Assembly: GCA_947624315.1 (NCBI GenBank)
Contig: CANQJU010000052.1
Coordinates: 1 to 7,401 of the forward strand
DNA from: an uncultured Bacilli bacterium
GTDB taxonomy: Bacteria > Bacillota_I > Bacilli_A > ML615J-28 > CAG-698
DNA: 7,401 bases
Direction of reading: 5' to 3'
Numbering within the stretch: the stretch's first letter is position 1; each line of letters starts with the position of its first letter. Below the pieces are notes generated by a model, which ran no database searches, was not told the DNA's origin, and saw only the letters and a program-made list of their open reading frames with translations. Both the position numbers and the translations under genes were made by a program. Positions 1-5,348 of this stretch are shown here, piece after piece.

Positions 1-28
1 GGAATACGTCCTATAAAATAATATCTGG

Positions 29-38
29 AAAGGAGGTG
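29..38 (+). promoter_or_regulatory. Strong ribosome binding site deciding the GTG start of the precursor peptide
   Basis: AAAGGAGGTG is a near-perfect anti-Shine-Dalgarno match. Its AGGAGG core ends 7 bases before the GTG at 44. A TTG at 42-44 opens a longer overlapping frame, but that frame gives an unremarkable hydrophobic/basic product, while the GTG frame gives a patterned Cys-rich peptide. The site therefore supports the GTG frame by spacing and the peptide composition confirms it. Confidence 0.8.
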
Positions 39-43
39 TAATT

Positions 44-214
44 GTGTTCTCGAATTTGTTTAGTAATGATGAAATTTCTTTACTTAGTTCTTGTTGTACT
101 TGTGGATGTGGTTGCGATTGTGATCCTGCAGAAGCAGAAGCAAAAGGTAGAGAAGGAGCTTCAAAAGGAGTGTCTAGCACAGCTGCAGCCAAATTCTCTT
201 CAGCATCAAGTTAA
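44..214 (+). CDS. Putative Cys-rich RiPP (bacteriocin-like) precursor peptide
   Basis: This small gene encodes 56 residues from a GTG start. Seen in the sequence: a 16-residue N-terminal segment (MFSNLFSNDEISLLSS), then CCTCGCGCDCD with Cys at 17, 18, 20, 22, 24 and 26, then an acidic/Ala stretch (PAEAEAKGREG) and a Ser/Ala/Thr-rich tail ending KFSSASS. A cysteine block followed by a tail of small residues resembles SagA-type azoline (streptolysin S-like) precursors. A Cys-rich N-terminal half with a Ser/Thr/Ala C-terminal half also resembles sactipeptides such as thurincin H, although the alternating CxC spacing is unusual for that class. No double-glycine cleavage site is evident. An ABC exporter gene follows after 46 bases, which supports a secreted modified peptide. 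No modification enzyme is visible in the window. The gene is richer in G and C than its neighbours. That it is a RiPP is inference; that this is the correct frame is well supported. Confidence 0.72.
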   Translation: MFSNLFSNDEISLLSSCCTCGCGCDCDPAEAEAKGREGASKGVSSTAAAKFSSASS

Positions 215-233
215 TATTTTATGAGTTAAAATA
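215..233 (+). promoter_or_regulatory. Short A/T hairpin between precursor and exporter genes (possible attenuator)
   Basis: TATTTTA, a 5-base loop TGAGT, then TAAAATA form a 7-bp all-A/T stem immediately after the peptide's stop codon. There is no proper T-run, only AAAAAG after it. Precursor operons often place a leaky hairpin here so that the peptide is made in excess over the exporter, but this stem is weak and could be chance in such AT-rich DNA. Confidence 0.25.
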
Positions 234-260
234 AAAAGTTTCGAAAGAGAGGAGATAAAA

Positions 261-2049
261 TTGAAAAGTAAAAGTCAAAGATTAGTTAATGTGATAAAAA
301 ATTACATATATATGTTAAAAATAACATGTAAAGAGAAAAAAGGACGTATTTATTTTGTTATTAAAATTTTACTATCACTTTATAGCGTAATTCCAAAAGT
401 TGTATTTTTAGTTTTTCCTGGTTTAATTATTAATGAATTAGTTCAAGATAAAAATATTAATAATTTATTATTTTATGTTTTGATGATTATCACTATCCCT
501 ATTTTTGATAAATTATTTTTAAAAATAATTAATACATATTTACAAAAAATAAAACTGGATTTATCGTTAAAATTTGGTAAGAAATTTGATTATCATATTA
601 TGATGATGGATTATGAAGTATTCGAAAATCCTGATATACAAGATTTGATTTATAGAGCGGATGCTACTTTTACTAATTCAATAAGCTTTATTGATAAAAT
701 ATGTGAAATGTTATCTGCCTTTCTTTCGTTGCTTGTTATTTTTACTATATTAGCATCTTTAAATGTTATAATTGTTCTTGTTGTAATAGTGCTCGTTTTG
801 TAAATGCATAACTAAAAAAAATAATAATATACAATTTGAAAATGAAAAAATATTAACTAAGTTTAATAGATTTTTGGGTCAAATAGGTGCAATTCCTAAA
901 ATGTTTACATATGCTAAAGAAGTTAGATTGTTTGACATGAAGGATTATCTAACTAATATAGTTATTAACAAAGGAGCAGAAGCAAACAATATTCGATTAG
1001 ACAATGTTAAAAAAGCTTATAATGCTCAGTTATATTTTTCTTTAACTAATTTTTTACAGCAAGGTATTATATATGCTTATTTAATTTGGCAAGTGCTAGA
1101 AGATAATTTATCTATAGGTAATATGACTATTTATTTATCTGCAATAAGTCAATTTGCTAGTTTATTTAGCAATTTTGTTCAATCTTATTTAAATATTGCA
1201 AAAGATTCTTTAAAAATTGAAGAATATAAAAAATTAATTTCAATTCCATTAAAGCAATGTGAATTGGGGCACAAAATACCTATTATTAGTGAGAAATCGA
1301 TTATAGAGTTTAAAAATGTTTCTTTTAAATATCCAGGAAGTAATATTTTAGTACTAAAGAATATTAATTTAGTATTGAAATTGAATGAAAAAATTTGTTT
1401 AGTTGGTACAAATGGCTCTGGTAAGACAACTCTTATAAAATTGTTGATGAGACTGTATTTACCAATTGAAGGCGAAATATTACTAGATGGAGTGAATATT
1501 AATGAATTTGAGTATGAAGCTTATCAAAAATTATTTTCACCTGTATTTCAAGACTTTAAATTATATACTGTTTCCATAAAAGAAAATATTGTTTTAAATA
1601 ATAATGTTAATTATGATAAACTGCATAAGGTTTGTAATGAAGTAATGCTTTTAAAAAAAATACAATCTTTACCTAATGGTTTTGATACTCAGGTGTTTAA
1701 GTTATACGATGAAAGTGGATTTGAACCCTCTGGTGGGGAATCTCAAAGAATAGCAATTGCTCGTGCTTTATATCATGATGCCCCTATTTACTTATTAGAT
1801 GAGCCAACAGCAGCGTTAGATCCAATTATTGAAAATGAAATCTATCAACAATTTAGTAATATAATTAGTAAAAAGTTTGCAATAATGATTACACATAGAT
1901 TGTCTATTGTTAAATTAACAAATAAGATAATATTAATGGATAACGGTGAAATATTAGGTTTTGACTCTCATTCTGTTTTATATAAAAAAAATCAATTTTA
2001 TAAAAATATGTACGATGTTCAAGCGAAGTATTATCAAGAACATAAATAA
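261..2049 (+). pseudogene. ABC exporter, fused permease and ATPase (NisT/MsbA type), broken by a single-base frameshift
   Basis: The first part (261-803, TTG start with GGAG at 251-254) gives 180 residues of permease with membrane segments around residues 29-55, 66-84 and 150-180, then stops at TAA 801-803. The next frame is open from about 796 and continues the same protein without a gap (CKCITKKNNN, then the EVRLF stretch), with further membrane segments and a complete ATPase domain. That domain has Walker A GTNGSGKTT (1405-1431), the Q-loop FQDF, signature SGGESQ, Walker B IYLLDEPTAALD and switch histidine THRLS. The joined protein would be about 595 residues, normal for a peptide or lipid exporter of this type. 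There is no N-terminal C39 peptidase domain, so leader removal would need another enzyme. Its place behind the Cys-rich peptide suggests that peptide as cargo. No internal start with a good ribosome site precedes the second part; the first possible start is TTG at 874. Either a real mutation or a sequencing error in a homopolymer explains the break. Confidence 0.85.
796..799 (+). other. Probable frameshift site in the exporter (T-run)
   Basis: Removing one T from the TTTT run joins the two frames cleanly: ...CTC GTT TGT AAA TGC ATA ACT..., giving LVCKCIT and avoiding the TAA at 801-803. No known programmed +1 slip motif (such as the prfB-type CUU UGA) is seen here, so a simple indel or sequencing error is the best reading. 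Confidence 0.7.
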
Positions 2050-2076
2050 TAACAAAATTATAAATAATGAATGTAA

Positions 2077-2157
2077 TTGTTGCAAAAAGTCGCACATTTG
2101 AGGCAGGATAAGGAAAAAGCAACACTTCGTGACTTTTTCGAATTTCTTGCAAACTGA
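2077..2157 (+). pseudogene. 26-codon peptide remnant of unknown gene
   Basis: Between the exporter and the next terminator one frame reads LLQKVAHLRQDKEKATLRDF followed by FEFLAN and a TGA stop. Its balanced charged/hydrophobic composition differs from the Lys/Asn/Ile-rich frames typical of non-coding DNA here. It is preceded at once by an in-frame stop (TAA 2074-2076) and has no ribosome site. It looks like the last codons of a lost gene. The family is not recognised, and it may equally be chance. Confidence 0.25.
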
Positions 2158-2227
2158 CACACTCAGCTTTGCGCTTTTGTCTAATTGACTAGATAGAATT
2201 AATTATGGTCTAAAAAACAAATAAAAG

Positions 2228-2274
2228 GCGATAATAGAATACCGATATTCGGTTTATCTATTACCGCTTTTTTT
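2228..2274 (+). terminator. Intrinsic terminator with a two-part stem, upstream of the recombinase fragment
   Basis: GCGATAATAGA (2228-2238) pairs with TCTATTACCGC (2257-2267) with one mismatch/wobble. An inner stem ACCGA/TCGGT closes on the loop TAT, and seven T follow (2268-2274). It lies 178 bases past the exporter stop, so it may have served a gene now lost in between, or it may regulate the recombinase fragment downstream. Confidence 0.75.
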
Positions 2275-2285
2275 GTGCATTCCTT

Positions 2286-2294
2286 TGATATAAT
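2286..2294 (+). promoter_or_regulatory. Extended -10 promoter element of the recombinase fragment
   Basis: TTTGATATAAT contains TG-A-TATAAT, with the -10 hexamer at 2289-2294, about 30 bases upstream of the ATG at 2326. No convincing -35 is seen at 17 bases; that stretch is the T-run of the terminator. The same TGATATAAT form precedes the genes at 4479 and 6099. Confidence 0.5.
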
Positions 2295-2325
2295 AATATT
2301 GCCGTATCACTAAGAAAGGAGTATT

Positions 2326-2949
2326 ATGCACAATGATATTATAGCACAAAATGTTAAATTAATCGATGAAAAACTTATAATTAATGGAAGAAAATTAGCT
2401 AGTGGAGAATTTGTACCAACCTGGGTATGTATCCAACATCAAAAAGATATTAGTAAATGTAAGATGTTACCACTTAAAGAAGATGATATCTTAGAAGCTT
2501 ACAAAAGAGTTGTGACACGCTTTTCAGGGGATTTAGCAGATGTTATCGATGTAGTAAAGGAATCAATCAATGAAGAACTAAAAGCAGAAAATATCGAAGA
2601 TTTAACACCCGTTCAAGAAAAATTGACAGAAACAAGAAAACAAATATTGGAATTATTCAAAGATAAAAAAAGTGGTGCAATTTCCACCGAAGACTACAAC
2701 AAAAAATACGATGAGCTATCAAAGGCAGTGAGAAAACTTGAAGAAGAAAAGAACTTAGCAGCTAACAATACAAACGACTACATAAGAAAAGAACAATTAA
2801 AGGAAATTAATGATATCTTAAGTAATGAGACAGTTGACTTGTTAGAAGCTAAAATTATGAGAACATTACTAAACTGTATTAAGGTAATTGATAAACATAC
2901 TGTAGAATTCCAATTCAATTGTAACTTAAATATCATAGAAAAAATATAG
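2326..2949 (+). CDS. C-terminal fragment of a large serine recombinase (site-specific integrase/resolvase)
   Basis: The 207 residues correspond to the DNA-binding C-terminal part of large serine recombinases. A zinc-ribbon half comes first, with WVCIQHQ (C35) and SKCK (C45), where the first CxxC pair of the usual four-Cys ribbon is missing. A long charged coiled coil follows (about residues 78-155, e.g. EKLTETRKQILELFKDKKSG). The typical ending has LLNCIKVIDKHTVEFQF. The catalytic serine domain and the recombinase domain are absent; full family members have about 500 residues or more. The fragment has its own AAGGAG (2315-2320) before the ATG and a terminator right behind the stop, so it may be expressed, but it cannot catalyse strand exchange alone. 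It is best read as the relic of an excised or decayed mobile element. Confidence 0.75.
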   Translation: MHNDIIAQNVKLIDEKLIINGRKLASGEFVPTWVCIQHQKDISKCKMLPLKEDDILEAYKRVVTRFSGDLADVIDVVKESINEELKAENIEDLTPVQEKLTETRKQILELFKDKKSGAISTEDYNKKYDELSKAVRKLEEEKNLAANNTNDYIRKEQLKEINDILSNETVDLLEAKIMRTLLNCIKVIDKHTVEFQFNCNLNIIEKI

Positions 2950-2981
2950 GAACTAGTACAACTCATGCTAGTTCCCTTTTT
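2949..2981 (+). terminator. Intrinsic terminator of the recombinase fragment
   Basis: GGAACTAG (2949-2956) pairs perfectly with CTAGTTCC (2968-2975) across an 11-base loop and is followed by CTTTTT. The stem starts at the last base of the stop codon. Confidence 0.85.
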
Positions 2982-2995
2982 GTGTTTATAGTGCA

Positions 2996-3123
2996 TGAAA
3001 CATTTTGTAGTGTAAGTGATTTTTATATTACTACAAAAAGTTGCATCGTGAAACATTTTGTAGCGTAAATCATTAAAATGAAACATTTTGTAGTGTAAAT
3101 GCTTGAAATGAAACATTTTGTAG
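2996..3123 (+). repeat. Cluster of four identical 15-bp direct repeats plus one inverted copy (iteron-like)
   Basis: The core TGAAACATTTTGTAG occurs without change at 2996-3010, 3049-3063, 3079-3093 and 3109-3123. The last three are at an exact 30-bp pitch. Copies two and three agree at 26 of 30 bases, so the true unit is nearer 30 bp. An inverted, slightly degenerate copy (ACTACAAAAAGTTGCA, 3030-3045, 14 of 16 matching) lies between copies one and two and can fold with copy one into a hairpin. The spacing of about three helix turns puts the cores on one face of the DNA, as expected for an array of protein-binding sites. The cluster lies between two terminators and carries no convincing gene. 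Confidence 0.8.
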
Positions 3124-3145
3124 TACTGACACATTTTTGAAATTT

Positions 3146-3174
3146 ATAAGTCTTCTAAGGAAGACTTATTTTTT
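3146..3174 (+). terminator. Strong intrinsic terminator after the repeat cluster
   Basis: ATAAGTCTTC (3146-3155), loop TAAG, and GAAGACTTAT (3160-3169) form a perfect 10-bp stem followed by TTTTT. No gene ends just before it on the + strand, so it is either a second stop for the recombinase transcript or the terminator of a lost gene. Confidence 0.85.
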
Positions 3175-3249
3175 GCGTTTTAGGATGTTTTAACCAATTA
3201 TTGTTAGAATATCCTATTTTTATAAAATATAATAAATGGGAAAAAACTT

Positions 3250-3276
3250 TTGTTTTTGGTTTATTTATGCTAAAAT
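3250..3276 (+). promoter_or_regulatory. Candidate promoter upstream of the hydrolase remnant
   Basis: TTGTTT (3250-3255) and TAAAAT (3271-3276) are separated by 15 bases, with a TG one base before the -10 (TATGCTAAAAT), so this is an extended -10 form that tolerates a poor -35. No intact gene follows directly; the next readable sequences are the hydrolase remnant and, farther on, the ATPase gene at 3663. Confidence 0.35.
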
Positions 3277-3310
3277 ATTAATGTGTGTTAAGCACTATTC
3301 TGTAAAAAAT

Positions 3311-3345
3311 TATTTTAAAATACTATATTACTGTATTTTAAAATA
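3311..3345. repeat. Perfect 13-bp inverted repeat
   Basis: TATTTTAAAATAC (3311-3323) and GTATTTTAAAATA (3333-3345) are exact reverse complements around a 9-base spacer. Each arm also holds the self-complementary ATTTTAAAAT. No T-run follows on either strand, so a terminator is unlikely. It could be an operator or a relic end of a mobile element. Confidence 0.55.
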
Positions 3346-3454
3346 GAGTGAATTGCCATGAATGAAAAAAAGTAAAACTTAATAAACATTACTAAAAGTC
3401 ATAAATGGAGTGCCAATATTAAAAAGTGCCACAAAAAATTTTGAAGGAAGAAGT

Positions 3455-3571
3455 ATGGAGTATGTCTTTAGACATATAATAGTTGCGTTAAAAAATAATG
3501 GATTTGATGAATATGATATTAGAACAATTTTATATGAAAATCCACGAAAATTATTTATTTGGGAGGAATAA
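3455..3571 (+). pseudogene. C-terminal remnant of a phosphotriesterase-family hydrolase
   Basis: The frame from ATG 3455 to TAA 3571 gives 38 residues. The stretch VALKNNGFDEYDIRTILYEN followed by PRKLF matches the usual end of phosphotriesterase-like amidohydrolases (a final helix with 'G-x-x-E-x-D-I-x-x-I-L-x-E-N-P-x-R-L-F'). The same frame is open upstream only to 3386, and none of the metal-binding histidines of this TIM-barrel family is present, so the rest of the gene is lost. A GGAAG lies before the ATG, but a 38-residue product could not fold as the enzyme. The family assignment rests on the C-terminal motif alone. Confidence 0.5.
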
Positions 3572-3662
3572 TGTGAAGTATTAGAATACTAATAAAAAAG
3601 TCACAAGTGTTTTTATTTAGTTGATTCTATATATAGTATTTTTAAAGAAAGGAATTAAATAT

Positions 3663-4358
3663 ATGATTCTTAAAGAAATAGCTGTAGAAGCGAAAAATGA
3701 AAATACATATCCATATAATATAAAAATATTTAAAGATGGTTTTAGCATTAAATTTAATAATAAAGTTACTACAATATCTGGAGAAAATGGCTGTGGAAAG
3801 TCAACAATTTTGAAATATATAGCTGATAATGTGGGGTTTAATATATTAGGCGGAAATAGAAATAGTAATTATAAATCAACAGAGAATTTAAGACAATTAC
3901 AAGATATAAAATTATCTTGGTCATATAAAACCAAAAAAGGATTTTATTTTAGAAGTGATACATTTAATTCTTATTATAATTACATTGAATCAGATCCACA
4001 AATTTTGGCTTATTACAGAAAAAAATTTAGTGAATTATCTCATGGAGAAAGTTTTTTAGAATTGTTTGATTCTTTTAGAGAAGGAATTTTTTTGCTAGAT
4101 GAGCCGGAAAATGCTTTATCTCCTCAAAATCAACTAAGATTATTAAAGATAATAAATGATTTAGCAAAACAAAAAGATACACAAATAATAATTGTAACAC
4201 ATTCACCAATTATTATGTCTTATCCAAATGCTAATTTTATATACATAGATGATAAGGTAAAGCGTATGGATTATAAAGATACTGAACATTATGTTATATA
4301 TAAAATGATGCTTGATTGTCCTGAAAAATTATTTAGTGTATTATTTGATAAGGATTAG
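3663..4358 (+). CDS. COG3910-type predicted ABC-class ATPase (AAA family)
   Basis: This is a soluble 231-residue ATPase with no membrane segments. Motifs in order: Walker A GENGCGKST (residues 40-48), signature-like LSHGES (125-130), Walker B IFLLDEPENALSP (142-154, with D146 and E147) and switch histidine VTHSP (H180). The ending YKDTEHYVIYKMMLDCPEKL (204-223) is characteristic of COG3910 proteins, and the length is normal for that family, so the gene is complete. The ATG at 3663 is preferred over an upstream TTG at 3621 because AAAGGA (3648-3653) precedes it at workable spacing and the protein then begins like its relatives. The role of this family is not established. It is related to Rad50/SMC- and RecF-like ATPases, so action on DNA or on protein complexes is possible. 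It stands alone here, with no nuclease or partner gene, next to mobile-element debris. No T-rich terminator follows it. Confidence 0.85.
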   Translation: MILKEIAVEAKNENTYPYNIKIFKDGFSIKFNNKVTTISGENGCGKSTILKYIADNVGFNILGGNRNSNYKSTENLRQLQDIKLSWSYKTKKGFYFRSDTFNSYYNYIESDPQILAYYRKKFSELSHGESFLELFDSFREGIFLLDEPENALSPQNQLRLLKIINDLAKQKDTQIIIVTHSPIIMSYPNANFIYIDDKVKRMDYKDTEHYVIYKMMLDCPEKLFSVLFDKD

Positions 4359-4405
4359 ATATAAATTCCTATTTATATAATTGTTTGGTTGTCATTTTTG
4401 TTTTA

Positions 4406-4434
4406 TAGACAAATAGCTTAATATGTGATATAAT
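4406..4434 (+). promoter_or_regulatory. Promoter of the membrane protein / flavodoxin operon
   Basis: TAGACA (4406-4411), a 17-base spacer and TATAAT (4429-4434) with a TGATATAAT extended -10 make a near-consensus vegetative promoter 45 bases before the ATG at 4479. A small dyad, TTGTC (4389-4393) with GACAA (4408-4412), overlaps the -35 and might be an operator, although 5-bp arms are weak evidence. Confidence 0.65.
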
Positions 4435-4478
4435 TTCTTTGTAAAAATTAATATATTTATTTATAGAAAGAGTGTGTT

Positions 4479-5333
4479 ATGAATATTTTTAGTCGAAATA
4501 CTGAAGTAGATGGTGAAGAAGTAATCGAAAGATTTATTGATAGAAAAATAAGTGATGAAAAAGGAAAGAAGTTAACAGAAGAAGGAAATTATTTTGATAA
4601 TGCTAATAGAAAAGCAAGGTTTCCTTTTATTCTTGATATATTATTTTTTATTGCTATTGCTGCCTTTATTATGATTGCTTTTGGAATAATCAATAAAGTT
4701 ATACAGGATAGAACATTTAATATTGTTTTAAATCAATCTTTGGTTTTATTTATTATTGAAGGTGTTTTATTAGTTTTTATTATTTGTATGTTTGTTTTAA
4801 AAAGAGTAAAAGTGAAAAAGGTTGTTAATAGTGATGAATATAAAAATAAAATTGATCAATATCGTACTATTGAAAAAGAATGTTTGGAAGAATTAAATAT
4901 TCCTTTAGATTCACCACATGTTGATGTTTTATTTTCTTTTTATAAAATAAAAGATAATAGAATGGTTAATGCTTTTCCAAGTGGAGTAGCTGATTATGCT
5001 GTATTTAATTTAAACATTTTTAAAGAAGATAATTGCTTATGCCTTGGTGATTTTACAATTGTTGTTAAAATACCTTTAAATAGTATTAAAACCATCCAAT
5101 TAGAAAGTGCTAAATATCGTTTCTATGGATGGAATAAAGATATTCCATATAATAAAGGTGAATATGCTAAATATAAAATTAAATCTAATAATTTAGTATA
5201 TAAAATGGATAAGTATTATTCTCTTGAGTTTGAAAAGGGTAATAAAACTTATGAAATATTTTTCCCCGAATATGATGGGCAAATTGTTTGTGATTTAGTG
5301 GGAATGAGTCCTATCGATAATACTTCTAAATGA
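4479..5333 (+). CDS. Two-helix membrane protein of unknown function
   Basis: This is a complete 284-residue protein that I do not recognise as a named family. It has a charged, Glu/Lys-rich N-terminal segment of about 47 residues, then two hydrophobic helices (about residues 49-71 and 87-107) joined by a short loop. A soluble C-terminal domain of about 175 residues follows, with alternating hydrophobic/charged stretches suggesting beta structure (e.g. GDFTIVVKIPLNSIKTIQLE). The basic KRVKVKK after helix two points to both termini being cytoplasmic. There is no signal peptide cleavage site, catalytic motif or Cys cluster. The domain behind the helices resembles PH-like or regulator-type folds in general appearance only, which is not evidence of function. 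The ATG is preceded by AGAAAGAG (4465-4472), a modest ribosome site. The FMN protein gene begins 15 bases after the stop, so the two are probably co-transcribed. Confidence 0.8.
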   Translation: MNIFSRNTEVDGEEVIERFIDRKISDEKGKKLTEEGNYFDNANRKARFPFILDILFFIAIAAFIMIAFGIINKVIQDRTFNIVLNQSLVLFIIEGVLLVFIICMFVLKRVKVKKVVNSDEYKNKIDQYRTIEKECLEELNIPLDSPHVDVLFSFYKIKDNRMVNAFPSGVADYAVFNLNIFKEDNCLCLGDFTIVVKIPLNSIKTIQLESAKYRFYGWNKDIPYNKGEYAKYKIKSNNLVYKMDKYYSLEFEKGNKTYEIFFPEYDGQIVCDLVGMSPIDNTSK

Positions 5334-5336
5334 TTT

Positions 5337-5343
5337 AAGGAGG
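5337..5343 (+). promoter_or_regulatory. Ribosome binding site of the flavodoxin-fold gene
   Basis: AAGGAGG sits 5 bases before the ATG at 5349, within the 15-base gap after the upstream stop codon. This strong site in a tight junction supports co-transcription with the membrane protein gene. Confidence 0.7.
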
Positions 5344-5348
5344 TTTAT

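Noticed and set aside
42..224. 60-codon TTG frame over the left end
   Set aside because: The overlapping GTG frame at 44 has the better-placed ribosome site and a strongly patterned Cys/Ser peptide; this frame is its shadow.
2084..2138. Terminator of the exporter (AAAAAGT... and ...ACTTTTT)
   Set aside because: The arms are mostly A/T, a 2-base bulge is needed, and the loop is over 30 bases; the 2228-2274 hairpin is much better.
1910..2160. Two minus-strand frames over the end of the exporter
   Set aside because: They overlap the well-supported ATPase coding strand, have no ribosome sites, and show no recognisable domain.
2996..3123. CRISPR array
   Set aside because: The conserved core is 15 bp in 30-bp units that are themselves similar; there are no unique spacers of about 30 bp and no cas genes.
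2778..3134. Minus-strand 118-codon frame with repeated YKMFHF
   Set aside because: The repeated peptide is only the 30-bp DNA repeat read in a frame (30 is divisible by 3). It lacks a ribosome site and overlaps the end of the recombinase fragment.
3358..3375. Tiny frame MNEKK upstream of the hydrolase remnant
   Set aside because: There is no ribosome site and only five codons; nothing suggests a leader peptide.
3621..3662. Upstream TTG start for the ATPase
   Set aside because: The added 14 residues (MILYIVFLKKGIKY) overlap the ribosome site of the ATG at 3663, and the protein starts like its family from that ATG.
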